Of a stretch of DNA of 62,596 nucleotides, positions 29,662 through 38,111 are shown piece after piece. Within the stretch, counting starts at the first letter, position 1, and the number at the start of each line of letters is the position of its first letter. This DNA is from Deltaproteobacteria bacterium. GTDB lineage: Bacteria > Desulfobacterota > Desulfovibrionia > Desulfovibrionales > Desulfovibrionaceae. Below the pieces are notes generated by a model, which worked only from the letters and a program-made list of their open reading frames with translations, ran no database searches and was not told the origin of the DNA. The position numbers and the translations under genes were made by a program. The stretch is taken from assembly GCA_009929215.1 (NCBI GenBank), contig SAAX01000005.1:1-62596 (forward strand), in the 5' to 3' direction.

Positions 29662-31170
29662 CTAGGCCTTCCAGCCCTGCTTGAAGGCGGTAATGGCCTC
29701 GGTGAGCGCTTTTTCCACAGCCTCGTCAATGACTTTCTTTTCTTTAATGCCGGTCAGCACATCCTTACGCGTGTCACGCATAAAGGTGAGCATTTCGTCT
29801 TCAAACTTGCGGATCAGCTCCACCGGTACGTCATCCATGTAACCACGGGTAGCGGCGTAGATCGAAGCCACCTGCTCATGCGAGGGCATGGGCTTGTACT
29901 GGGGCTGCTTGAGCAGTTCCACCAGACGGGCACCACGGTCAAGCTTGGCCTTGGTGGCTTTGTCCAGATCGGAACCAAACTGGGCAAAAGCCGCAAGTTC
30001 GCGATACTGGGCAAGGTCGAGACGCATGGTACCGGCGACCTGCTTCATGGCCTTGATCTGCGCTGCACCACCCACGCGGGAAACCGAAAGGCCCACGTTA
30101 ATGGCCGGACGCACACCGGCGTTGAAGAGGTTGGGTTCCAGGTACACCTGACCGTCAGTGATCGAGATCACGTTGGTGGGGATGTACGCCGAAACGTCGC
30201 CAGCCTGGGTTTCAATGATGGGCAGAGCCGTCAAAGAACCAGCGCCCAAGCTGTCGTTCACCTTCGCGGCGCGTTCAAGCAAACGCGAATGGAGGTAGAA
30301 CACGTCGCCGGGGAAAGCTTCACGTCCCGGGGGGCGACGGAGCAGCAGCGACATCTGGCGATAGGCCACAGCCTGCTTTGACAGGTCATCGTAAATGATG
30401 AGGGCGTGCTTGCCGTTGTTGCGGTAGAACTCGGCCATTGCGCAGCCGGTGTATGCCGCAATGTACTGCAAGGGCGCAGGGTCGGACGCCGTGGCTGAAA
30501 TGATGGTGGTGTATTCCATCGCGCCATGACGGCGCAAGGTGTCGGCCACCAGAGCCACGGACGACTTCTTTTGGCCAATGGCCACGTAGAAGCAGTGGAT
30601 GTCCGTTTCTTTCTGCGCCAAAATGGCGTCAACACAAACAGCGGTCTTACCGGTCTGGCGGTCGCCAATGATAAGTTCGCGCTGTCCGCGGCCGATGGGC
30701 GTCATGGCATCAATAGCCTTGAGGCCGGTGGGCATGGGCTCATGCACGCTCTTACGTGCGATGATACCGGGGGCCTTGATTTCCACGGGGCGCACTTCAG
30801 TGGCCTCAATGGGTCCAAGACCGTCGATGGGCTCACCCAGAGGGTTGAGCACGCGGCCCATAACACCGTCGCCCACAGGCACGGAGAAGATCTTGCCGGT
30901 ACGCTTGACCGGGTCGCCTTCCTTGATGCCCACGTCCGAACCGAGCAAAGCCACGCCGACGTTGTCTTCTTCGAGGTTGAGCACCATACCCATGATGCCG
31001 CCGGGGAATTCCAGCAGTTCCATAGACATGGCATTCTGCACCCCATAGACACGGGCGATACCGTCACCGACATAGAGCACGGTGCCGGTTTCGCTCATTT
31101 CTACGCGCTGCTCGTAGTTTTGGATTTGATCCTCAATGATCTTGCTTATCTCTTCCGCTTTGATCTGCAT
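29662..31170 (-). CDS. atpA: ATP synthase F1 subunit alpha
   Basis: Nucleotide-binding, non-catalytic alpha subunit, 502 residues, beginning [16 protein letters not shown]. The Walker A motif GDRQTGKT lies near 169-176. The [22 protein letters not shown] run is diagnostic near 280-300. It starts 3 bases after the atpH stop. Confidence 0.99.
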   Translation of the reverse strand: MQIKAEEISKIIEDQIQNYEQRVEMSETGTVLYVGDGIARVYGVQNAMSMELLEFPGGIMGMVLNLEEDNVGVALLGSDVGIKEGDPVKRTGKIFSVPVGDGVMGRVLNPLGEPIDGLGPIEATEVRPVEIKAPGIIARKSVHEPMPTGLKAIDAMTPIGRGQRELIIGDRQTGKTAVCVDAILAQKETDIHCFYVAIGQKKSSVALVADTLRRHGAMEYTTIISATASDPAPLQYIAAYTGCAMAEFYRNNGKHALIIYDDLSKQAVAYRQMSLLLRRPPGREAFPGDVFYLHSRLLERAAKVNDSLGAGSLTALPIIETQAGDVSAYIPTNVISITDGQVYLEPNLFNAGVRPAINVGLSVSRVGGAAQIKAMKQVAGTMRLDLAQYRELAAFAQFGSDLDKATKAKLDRGARLVELLKQPQYKPMPSHEQVASIYAATRGYMDDVPVELIRKFEDEMLTFMRDTRKDVLTGIKEKKVIDEAVEKALTEAITAFKQGWKA

Positions 31171-31173
31171 GTG

Positions 31174-31725
31174 CTATTCACCCCTCTTGAATGTCTCCCG
31201 AAGGATTCCCAACTGCGCGCGCAGACTTGCGTCCAGCACCCGGTCACCCATTTTGAGCACCATACCCCCTAGTATGTCTTTGTCCACGGCAAAGGTCAGC
31301 TCAATATCAGTGCCCGCCTTTTTTTGCAGGTTGTCCTTGAGCTTAGACTGTTTGTCTGCGGAAAGTTGTACTGCGGTTATGCATTGGCCACGGACAATGC
31401 CCTTGGCCTCGTCCAGCAGTTTGCCGTACCACGCTGCGATTTCGCTCAGAAAGGCAAGCCTTTCTTTTTCTGCCAGCAGAAAGCAGAAGTTGCGCATGGT
31501 AGTGTCGGCCTTAAGCTTGCCAAGCAGTTTGTCGAGTACTGCTTTCTTTTCTTCCACGCCGATAACAGGGCTTTTAAGGGTAACGTCAAGCCCAGGCGCG
31601 GTGGCAAGCAGCTTGCCAAGAGCGGCAAGGCATTCGCCGTGCGTGCTCAGGGCTGCTTCCCCTTCCTTTTTGCCTAGCGCAAAGAGCGCGTTGGCATACC
31701 TGCGTGCAACCACGGTGTCGATCAA
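31174..31725 (-). CDS. atpH: ATP synthase F1 subunit delta
   Basis: Peripheral-stalk delta subunit (OSCP homologue) that joins F1 to the b/b' dimer, 183 residues. The N-terminus reads MIDTVVARRYANALFALG, as in the family. The start codon is TTG at 31725, overlapping the atpF stop (TTGA). A GTG four codons later is a less likely alternative. The C-terminal GGMVLKMGDRVLDASLR-like segment is conserved. Confidence 0.94.
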   Translation of the reverse strand: MIDTVVARRYANALFALGKKEGEAALSTHGECLAALGKLLATAPGLDVTLKSPVIGVEEKKAVLDKLLGKLKADTTMRNFCFLLAEKERLAFLSEIAAWYGKLLDEAKGIVRGQCITAVQLSADKQSKLKDNLQKKAGTDIELTFAVDKDILGGMVLKMGDRVLDASLRAQLGILRETFKRGE

Positions 31726-32303
31726 TGGAGCACCACCTTGTTAAGGGAGTTGGCGATAAGCTTATCGTGCTCGGCTGCGTTGAGCTTGGCACCCAAGGCC
31801 TTCTCGGCAGCGTTCACGATTTCATCGGCAATGGAGGCGCGCACTTCAGCGAAGATGGCGCGGCCTTCATTTTCCGCCGTAAGGCGCGCCTGCTCCACAA
31901 TCTGAGCGGCCTGGCGGTGAGCCTCTTCCACAATGCCCTGCTTAAGGGCTTCGGCCTGCTGGCGGCTTTCGGCCAAGATGGCCTCGCGTTCAGCATTAAG
32001 GTTGGCAATGCGGGTCTCTACAGAGGCCAGCTGCTCCTTGGCCGTCTTGCGACGTCCGTCAAGATCGTCCAGGGCATTCTTGATGCCTTCGCGGCGGTTC
32101 TTAAAGAAACGCTTGGCCAAGCCGCCGACGAAGTACCAGAGGATGCCGGCAAAAATCACGAAGTTGAGCACGCGCCAGCCGAAGTCGCCCCAACGCGGCG
32201 CTGCATGTCCTTCAGAAGCCATGGCTCCCGCAGGAATGACCACCAGCGCGGCAAAGGCAATAACGAGCGGCAGGATATAACCCGCGTGTTTCCATCTGCT
32301 CAA
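31722..32303 (-). CDS. atpF: ATP synthase F0 subunit b
   Basis: Peripheral-stalk b subunit, 193 residues. A hydrophobic stretch at about 10-28 resembles a signal or extra helix. A membrane helix at about 43-60 and a long charged coiled coil (62-185) follow. The start is TTG at 32303 behind GAGGGGGTGGGC. No in-frame ATG or GTG fits better. It overlaps atpH by 4 bases and lies 110 bases after the b' gene. Confidence 0.92.
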   Translation of the reverse strand: MSRWKHAGYILPLVIAFAALVVIPAGAMASEGHAAPRWGDFGWRVLNFVIFAGILWYFVGGLAKRFFKNRREGIKNALDDLDGRRKTAKEQLASVETRIANLNAEREAILAESRQQAEALKQGIVEEAHRQAAQIVEQARLTAENEGRAIFAEVRASIADEIVNAAEKALGAKLNAAEHDKLIANSLNKVVLH

Positions 32304-32413
32304 AGCCCACCCCCTCTGTTCGATAATATACCGATTCGAAAACAGTTCCCAATGATGCCCGCAACGCGCAGCGTTGCGGAACGGCCCGCAAAGGCCTGTG
32401 TCAGCGCCGCTTG

Positions 32414-32833
32414 CTAGCCCTTGATAAGGCGGTCGGCAAGGCGGGAAGAAAATTCGCCCACCTGCTTGCGCAGTGTTTCAAGGGTTTCCGCAGCCTGTGC
32501 CTGTAGCGAGGCGCGGGTTTCAGCCAGAATGTTGCGGGCGCTCTGCTGTGCTTCGCCCACGAGCTTCTGCTGTTCTGCCGCGCCAGCAGCGCGGCCTTCC
32601 TCACGGTTGCTACCTGCGTCCTGACGGGCGCGGGCCAGTTCGGCCTCATAGTTGGTGAGCCGTTCGGCAGCCTGATACTCGAAAGAGCCAGCTTCCTCGG
32701 CCATATCATCCATGACGCCGTTGCGCTTTTTGATGATTTCGCGGATGGGGCGAATCAGGAGGATGTTGAGCACATAAATAGCGATAAAGAAATTCGCCAG
32801 CTGAAAGAGAAGAGTGACGTTTAAGTCCAGCAT
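32414..32833 (-). CDS. ATP synthase F0 subunit b' (second b-type subunit)
   Basis: Second b-type stalk subunit, 139 residues from the ATG at 32833 (MLDLNVTLLFQLANFF), which has GGAGG 7 bases upstream. One N-terminal helix (about 5-25) is followed by a coiled coil. Having both b and b' suggests a heterodimeric peripheral stalk. It is first in the operon. No atpB (a) or atpE (c) gene is here, so F0 is encoded partly elsewhere. Confidence 0.9.
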   Translation of the reverse strand: MLDLNVTLLFQLANFFIAIYVLNILLIRPIREIIKKRNGVMDDMAEEAGSFEYQAAERLTNYEAELARARQDAGSNREEGRAAGAAEQQKLVGEAQQSARNILAETRASLQAQAAETLETLRKQVGEFSSRLADRLIKG

Positions 32834-33256
32834 GCCGCATCCTCCATATGAATTGCGGATTGAAGGAGTTGAAAATACATAAAGCCCTTGCAACATAGCC
32901 CCTTGCCCCTGTTATGTCAAAGGGTATTGGTGACAAATTTCGCAAACTCCGCAATTTTTTTTTCACAAGGCTTGTTCGGCCACTCAGGGCTGGCAGAAAA
33001 TGGCAACTAAAAGGGCTGACTGCGAGTGTTGACACAAAAATGCTTTGCAAGTGTGTCAAAATTGGCTGTTTGAACAAACAAGTAAAGTGCCAAGGCTCTC
33101 TCTGTGATGCATGAAGCATGCAATTATGTTGTAAACTACAATGACATTGCAGTAATGCAGCGCAACAGGCTGGTTGCAATGGAAGTTTGCCTTGAGAAGA
33201 AAGACACAAATAAATGTGATAGGGATTTAACAGGTATGGATTGGTCAAAATACCTG
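32834..33256. other. AT-rich spacer upstream of the atp operon
   Basis: 423 bases, clearly richer in A and T than the flanks, without a convincing gene. It contains the atp promoter (32892-32920) and several short dyads: TTGACAC/GTGTCAA (33029-33035 and 33053-33059), TGTTTG-AA-CAAACA (33067-33080) and TTGTA-AAC-TACAA (33129-33141). Beside the glycosyltransferase stop there is also a 12-bp inverted repeat. Confidence 0.6.
32892..32920 (-). promoter_or_regulatory. Sigma-70-type promoter of the atp operon
   Basis: On the minus strand, TTGACA (32920-32915) and TATGTT (32897-32892) are separated by exactly 17 bases. Transcription would start about 52 bases before the b' ATG. Confidence 0.65.
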
Positions 33257-33261
33257 TTAAA
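33226..33261. repeat. 12-bp inverted repeat over the GT2 stop codon
   Basis: TTTAACAGGTAT (33226-33237) and ATACCTGTTAAA (33250-33261) are perfectly complementary around a 12-base loop. The right arm covers the stop codon of the minus-strand glycosyltransferase gene. The stem is AT-rich and no U tract follows, so it is a weak terminator at best. Confidence 0.6.
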
Positions 33262-34333
33262 CAATAAGGTATTGTCCTGGTTGGTGTCCTGATTCTGTCA
33301 GCCACTGGCTTGCCTCTTCGGCGGCGCCGTGGGTAGTAAGCGCATTAAGAATGCAGCACTGGCCCGCAGGCGGCAGGGCAGAGCGGCCCATGACTGCTAC
33401 GCCCTTGATACGGTTGCCGATTTTGTGAGGGTCAATATCTATATACGCGGCGGGAATGGGGCCATGCCCCCAAAGTGGTGCAAGCCGCTGGCGTGCCACG
33501 CGCCCCCCGCCCACAACCCACACAAGCGGGTGGAAGGGGTTGTTTTGCTCAAGCCAGCGTGCCAGCCACTCGGCACGCAGTCTGTCGCAGGCCTCGCGCG
33601 CATACCTGCGGTCGGCTCGTGTTGCACGCGTGGGGGCATCGTTCCACACCAGCATCTGTTCTGGCAGCTTTTCCATCACTGCACCCTGGTGCAGCCAGCG
33701 CAGCCAGATCTCCCAGTCTTCGGCAAAGTCGCCATCGCGATACGCCCCCCACTTGGCCACACACTGCCTGCGAAACATGACAGACGGATGACACACTGGC
33801 GTATCGCGAAAGCGCGCACGGCTGATCTGCTCATGGGTGAGCAGGCCGTTTTGCCAGTCCACAAAATGCGCAAAACCGTGGGCAAGCTCGCGGTCACCGC
33901 CAAAAGCCACGCAGGTTGCGGAAAGGTCAATGTGCTTGTTATCGAAAAGGTGCGCTGCCTGGCTGGCCAGGCGGTGCGGGTGCGCGGTGTCGTCGGCGTC
34001 CATGCGGGCCACCAGGGGGCCACGCGCGGCAGCCAGTCCCGCGTTGAGAGCAGCCACAATGCCCCCGTGCGGCAGATAGAGTGGCCGAAGCCTGTTGCCA
34101 AGCAAATGGGCAGAGCGCCAGTGCTCCAGTATCTGGCGGGTGTTGTCTGCGGAACCGTCGTCCACCACAACAACTTCAAATTCTGGCACGGGGCCACGCG
34201 GCGAAGGCTGTTGGTCGAGCAGGCTTTTCAGGGCTTCACCAAGGGTGCGGGCCGCATTCCATGCGGGCAGCACCACAGAAACCAGTGGAGTGTCAGCGGA
34301 TGACGGGGAGGAGTTCACGCTGTAACCGACCAA
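33257..34333 (-). CDS. Family 2 glycosyltransferase with C-terminal extension
   Basis: The N-terminal GT-A domain (about 17-260) has VSVVLPAWNAARTLGEAL, VVDDGSADNT near 55-64 and the DADDTAH metal motif near 112. A C-terminal region of about 90 residues opens with LVWVVGGGRVARQRL near 268, which resembles a nucleotide-binding fold and is unusual for a plain GT2. The start is uncertain: TTG at 34333 or GTG at 34318, neither with a good ribosome binding site. It is third in a run with the peptidase and aroK genes (60 bases after aroK). Confidence 0.82.
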   Translation of the reverse strand: MVGYSVNSSPSSADTPLVSVVLPAWNAARTLGEALKSLLDQQPSPRGPVPEFEVVVVDDGSADNTRQILEHWRSAHLLGNRLRPLYLPHGGIVAALNAGLAAARGPLVARMDADDTAHPHRLASQAAHLFDNKHIDLSATCVAFGGDRELAHGFAHFVDWQNGLLTHEQISRARFRDTPVCHPSVMFRRQCVAKWGAYRDGDFAEDWEIWLRWLHQGAVMEKLPEQMLVWNDAPTRATRADRRYAREACDRLRAEWLARWLEQNNPFHPLVWVVGGGRVARQRLAPLWGHGPIPAAYIDIDPHKIGNRIKGVAVMGRSALPPAGQCCILNALTTHGAAEEASQWLTESGHQPGQYLIV

Positions 34334-34393
34334 ATCTGGTTTGTCATAAATCTGGCTGGTCCGTCGTGCCGTGCTGAACGCGTGAGGGTAGCC

Positions 34394-34918
34394 TTACACA
34401 GCATGCTTTTTCCACAGATCGGCAATGTGGCGGCAAATGGATTGCAAAGGGCGCGAGGCGTCCACAACATGGTGGGCAGCGGCTTCATAAAGTGGGCGGC
34501 GTTCATTGAGCACATCACTGATTTCTTCAACCAGCCCTTTGCCCGTCAGCGAGGGGCGTTGGCTGTTAAGTGGGTTGCGCCCCAGCCGTTCTGCCAGCAC
34601 ATCCACCGGGGCATCGAGAAAAACAACCATGCCATGCTGGCGCATGAGCGTGCGGTTTTCTTCGGCCAGCACCATGCCGCCGCCAGTGGAAACAACACAG
34701 CCGCTGTGGGCATCCGTTACCTCGCGCAGGGCTGCGCTTTCGCGCTGTCGAAAGCCCGGCCAGCCCTCGGCTTCCACAATCTGGTCCACAGTGCGGCCAG
34801 CACTTTCCAGTAGATGCTGGTCTGTATCGGCAAAGGGCAGCCCCAGCTTTTGGGCAAGGGTCTTGCCAACTGTGGTTTTGCCCGATGCCCGCGCGCCTAC
34901 AAGGTAAAGAATGCCCAT
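34394..34918 (-). CDS. aroK: Shikimate kinase
   Basis: Phosphorylates shikimate with ATP in aromatic amino acid synthesis. The 174-residue product begins MGILYLVGARASGKTT. The Walker A motif GARASGKT lies at 8-15, the shikimate-binding D-D/R-type segment ADTDQHLLE at about 30-38, GWPGFRQRES near 53-62, and the STGGGMV glycine-rich loop near 77-83. AGGGGG precedes the ATG. The start lies 9 bases after the peptidase stop. aroC, for the last common step, is 26 kb away. Confidence 0.93.
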   Translation of the reverse strand: MGILYLVGARASGKTTVGKTLAQKLGLPFADTDQHLLESAGRTVDQIVEAEGWPGFRQRESAALREVTDAHSGCVVSTGGGMVLAEENRTLMRQHGMVVFLDAPVDVLAERLGRNPLNSQRPSLTGKGLVEEISDVLNERRPLYEAAAHHVVDASRPLQSICRHIADLWKKHAV

Positions 34919-34927
34919 CGTGTCCCC

Positions 34928-36001
34928 CTACAGAATCCTTACGCCGTCTTCTTCCGCCAGCACCGTGTATTCCCAGCGTATGCCGCCCCACTGCGGATAG
35001 TACAGGCCGGGCTCTACAGTCACTACCATGCCGGGTTCCAGTGTGCCCTCGGCACAGGGCGAAAGGCTGGGAGCCTCGTGGGTTTCAAGCCCCACGCCGT
35101 GCCCCAGCCCGTGAGTAAAAGCCTTGGCCACGCCCGCCTTTTCAAAAACTCGGTGTGCCAGAGCATAAACATCGCGCAGGGGCATGCCGGGGCGCATTTC
35201 TTCAATGGCTGCTGTCTGCGCCTGACGGGTAAGGTCGAGTGCACGCCGAAATTCGTCAGTTGGGGCATCACCAACCCAGAAGGTGCGGGTCTGGTCAGAG
35301 CAATAATTGTCCACGCGGCAGCCCACATCCACAAGCACGGGGCAGTTGGCGGTAACGGCATCCTCGCCGGGAATGGCGTGGGGCAGGGCCGCGTTTTTGC
35401 CCACGGCCACTATGTTGGCAAAGGCCAGCTCCGAGGCGCCGTTTTCGCGAAAAAACCGCTCGATGAGCCAGCTGATCTCGGCCTCTGTGCGGCCCGGTTC
35501 CAGCTGACTTTCAACCCACTTCATGAGTTTGTGGTTGAGAGCAAAGGATTTTTCCAAGGCTGCAATTTCGCAATGTTCCTTGATGCGGCGCAAGCGTTCA
35601 ACCATGCCGTCGGCTGCCTGACAGTGCAGACCGGGGCCAGCCTCTGCAAGGCTGCGGGCAAAGGCCATGCTGATGCCCTGATATTCCAGCCCGATGCGGC
35701 AGCCACAGCGGCGCAGCAAACCGTACAGGTCGCGGGCCGCGCCACCGCCGTAGATAAAGATGCGTTCCTTGTCCCAGATGCGGGCAGCGGCATCGAGGTA
35801 GCGGGCGTCAGTGGCCAGCCAGTCACGTCCATCGGCAGTGATCACAAGTCTGCCAGCACTTTCGTTAAACTGGGGGTCGTGCAGCTCAAAGCCAGAGAGG
35901 TAAAATCTGTTGGCGGCCTGGCTGATCAGCAGGGCATCAAGGCCGCGCTCGCGCATGGCGCGGCGCAGCTTTTCACGGCGGCTAGCGAAAATTTCTGTCA
36001 T
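34928..36001 (-). CDS. Xaa-Pro aminopeptidase (M24 family)
   Basis: Metallopeptidase that removes an N-terminal residue before proline. The start at 36001 ([16 protein letters not shown]) has AGGAG 6 bases upstream and gives 357 residues. An N-terminal creatinase-like domain (about 5-125) precedes the pita-bread catalytic domain. Metal ligands are visible in [16 protein letters not shown] (two Asp), [13 protein letters not shown] and VVTVEPGLY, plus a final Glu region near the end. First gene of the peptidase-aroK-GT2 unit. Confidence 0.92.
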   Translation of the reverse strand: MTEIFASRREKLRRAMRERGLDALLISQAANRFYLSGFELHDPQFNESAGRLVITADGRDWLATDARYLDAAARIWDKERIFIYGGGAARDLYGLLRRCGCRIGLEYQGISMAFARSLAEAGPGLHCQAADGMVERLRRIKEHCEIAALEKSFALNHKLMKWVESQLEPGRTEAEISWLIERFFRENGASELAFANIVAVGKNAALPHAIPGEDAVTANCPVLVDVGCRVDNYCSDQTRTFWVGDAPTDEFRRALDLTRQAQTAAIEEMRPGMPLRDVYALAHRVFEKAGVAKAFTHGLGHGVGLETHEAPSLSPCAEGTLEPGMVVTVEPGLYYPQWGGIRWEYTVLAEEDGVRIL

Positions 36002-36114
36002 AAAAAACTCCTGCAGGCAGCATACCCGGCACGCGGGCTGCTGAAAAGTTGAAATTTGGGGGTGTTGAAGCAGGGAGAATGCGGTGGAAAAGTACAACCC
36101 AGATTGGACAATTG

Positions 36115-36129
36115 ATACAAGTTTTGTAT
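36115..36129. repeat. Dyad between the peptidase gene and pyrK
   Basis: ATACAA-GTT-TTGTAT, a 15-bp perfect dyad in the divergent spacer. It lies 35 bases upstream of the pyrK -35 element and 113 bases from the peptidase start. It could be an operator for either gene. Confidence 0.4.
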
Positions 36130-36163
36130 ATATTATCGTAACGGCTGTGGGGTGATCGGTCAG

Positions 36164-36192
36164 TTGACCTAGAACGTAACTAGGACTATATT
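36164..36192 (+). promoter_or_regulatory. Sigma-70-type promoter of pyrK
   Basis: TTGACC (36164-36169) and TATATT (36187-36192) are exactly 17 bases apart. The expected start of transcription is at about 36198-36200, which coincides with the pyrK ATG at 36200. Confidence 0.65.
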
Positions 36193-36199
36193 TATAGAC

Positions 36200-37009
36200 A
36201 TGTCACAATCTACTTCGTGCGAGCTTGACGTCCTCGATCTGGTTCCTTTTGGCCAGACTGGCAACGAAAGCCGCTTTTTTGCGCTGCGCCTCTCCCGCCC
36301 CGACTGGACTCGGTGGCGGCCTGGTCAGTTTGTTATGATACGCCCCCGAAATTTCGGGTTGGATATCCCTTGGGCCCGTCCCCTTGGCATCTGCCACATG
36401 ACGTCCAGGCATATGATCTGCTTTTTTCAGGTGCGCGGCAAAGGCACGCGTCGTATGGCCGAGCTGCGCTCTGGCGACAAGGTGCGCGTGTGGGGGCCCC
36501 TGGGCAACGGCTTTGCCGTAGAGCCAGATACCCCAACCCTGCTGCTGGCTGGCGGCATGGGCATAGTGCCCTTTGTGGGCTATGTGAGCGAACACCCCAA
36601 GCCCTGGAATATTTCCATGCTTTTTGGCCACCGCGAGCACATCAGCTGCTACCCGGTGGACAGCATCAACGAGCATGTGCCGCTCGACAGCCTGCGCGAG
36701 GCCGAATCGGGCGACCTGGATGACTTTATCTTTACCATTCAGGAGCGCATGAGCGAATACGCAGACCAAAAGGGCCTTGTGCTTGCCTGCGGCCCCACGC
36801 CCTTCATGCGCACTGTGCAAAAGTTTGCCATCGAGCTTGGCGTGCGCTGCCAGCTTTCGCTCGAAAACCGCATGGCCTGCGGTGTGGGTGCCTGTCTGGG
36901 CTGCGTGTCCAAAACTACGGACGCATGGCCCGTTGAAGAAAAGCGCGAGGGGCTCGTGCAGGTGTGCAACCACGGCCCTGTCTTCTGGGCAGATCAGGTG
37001 GAGTTGTAG
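36200..37009 (+). CDS. pyrK: Dihydroorotate dehydrogenase electron-transfer subunit
   Basis: FAD and [2Fe-2S] subunit that passes electrons from the PyrD flavin to NAD+ in pyrimidine synthesis. The 269-residue product has an FAD-binding region with WARPLGIC near 57-64 and an NAD-binding GGMGIVPFVG near 115-124. The C-terminal cluster motif C-x4-C-x2-C with a fourth Cys about 20 residues later (VQVCNHG) lies near 225-258. No Shine-Dalgarno sequence precedes the ATG, and the promoter points to a leaderless transcript. pyrD follows after 173 bases. Confidence 0.93.
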   Translation: MSQSTSCELDVLDLVPFGQTGNESRFFALRLSRPDWTRWRPGQFVMIRPRNFGLDIPWARPLGICHMTSRHMICFFQVRGKGTRRMAELRSGDKVRVWGPLGNGFAVEPDTPTLLLAGGMGIVPFVGYVSEHPKPWNISMLFGHREHISCYPVDSINEHVPLDSLREAESGDLDDFIFTIQERMSEYADQKGLVLACGPTPFMRTVQKFAIELGVRCQLSLENRMACGVGACLGCVSKTTDAWPVEEKREGLVQVCNHGPVFWADQVEL

Positions 37010-37182
37010 CCTTAGCTGCTCTTTTTCGATTTCAGAAGCGACGATAAACGCCAGTTCGCGGCTTACGCCATGGTAACACGCGCCGCACCGCAAAAGGTGG
37101 GCGCGTTTCAGCATGCGCGACACAGACCCGCTGGCAAAGCCACGCATAAAAAGCCGGTTGCCGGCAATCTGGAGAATGCGGC

Positions 37183-38109
37183 ATGGATCTTTCCATCACG
37201 CTCAAGGGGCAGACCCACGATCTGACCCTCAAGAACCCTGTGCTCACGGCTTCAGGTACTTTTGGCTACGGGCTTGAATTTGCCACTTACGGGGACCTTA
37301 CCGCGCTGGGCGGCATGGTGGTCAAGGGGCTCTCGCTCTTGCCGCGCATGGGCAACCCAACCCCGCGCATTGTGGAAACCACGGCAGGCATGCTCAATGC
37401 CGTAGGCCTGCAAAACGATGGTGTGGAAAACTTTTGCAAAACCAAGCTGCCCCGTCTGCCGTGGCAGGAAACAGCCGTTATCGCCAATATCTACGCCGGA
37501 TCGGTCGAAGAATTTGCCGAGCTGGCAGCCCGCCTTAATGAAGAAGAAGGCGTTGCTGCGCTCGAGGTCAATGTTTCCTGCCCCAATGTGAAGGAAGGCG
37601 GCGTGCTGTTTGGGCAAGATCCCGCCCTGGCGGCTCAGGTTACGGCGGCTGTGCGCCGTGCTGCGCCGGGCAAGCATGTGATGATCAAGCTTTCGCCCAA
37701 CGTGACCGATATCGCCCTCATGGCCCGCAGCGTCGAAGACGCTGGCGCAGACAGTATTTCGTGCATCAACACCCTGCTGGGCATGAGTGTTGACCTGCAC
37801 AGCCGCAAGCCCTCGCTGGCCAACGTGGTGGGCGGGCTTTCCGGCCCTGCCATCAAGCCCGTGGCCCTGCGCTGCGTGTGGCAGGTGGTCAGGGCCGTGA
37901 ATATTCCCGTTGTAGGCATTGGCGGCATTGTAACTGCAGAAGACGCGCTGGAATTTATGCTGGTGGGCGCAAGCGCCGTGCAGGTGGGTACGGGCAACTT
38001 TATGCGGCCCGATTGCGCCTTTGCCCTGGCAGAAGAACTTCCCCTTGCCTGCGAAAGGCTTGGCATAGACGACCTGGCCGCTTTTCGTGGCAGCCTGAAT
38101 CTGGACTAA
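37183..38109 (+). CDS. pyrD: Dihydroorotate dehydrogenase B, catalytic subunit
   Basis: FMN enzyme that oxidises dihydroorotate to orotate. With PyrK it forms the class 1B, NAD-linked complex. The 308-residue TIM barrel has NPVLTASGTFGYG near 19-31. NVSCPNVKEGG near 129-139 carries the catalytic Cys of class 1B, and GIGGIVTAEDALEFM lies near 245-259. The ATG at 37183 is preceded by TGGAGAATGCGGC. The next gene begins 2 bases after the stop. Confidence 0.96.
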   Translation: MDLSITLKGQTHDLTLKNPVLTASGTFGYGLEFATYGDLTALGGMVVKGLSLLPRMGNPTPRIVETTAGMLNAVGLQNDGVENFCKTKLPRLPWQETAVIANIYAGSVEEFAELAARLNEEEGVAALEVNVSCPNVKEGGVLFGQDPALAAQVTAAVRRAAPGKHVMIKLSPNVTDIALMARSVEDAGADSISCINTLLGMSVDLHSRKPSLANVVGGLSGPAIKPVALRCVWQVVRAVNIPVVGIGGIVTAEDALEFMLVGASAVQVGTGNFMRPDCAFALAEELPLACERLGIDDLAAFRGSLNLD

Positions 38110-38111
38110 CC

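Noticed and set aside
32998-33145. Rex operator upstream of the atp operon
   Set aside because: TGTTTGAACAAACA and TTGTAAACTACAA are dyads, but neither fits the Rex spacing TTGTNA-N6-TNACAA. Kept only as unassigned dyads.
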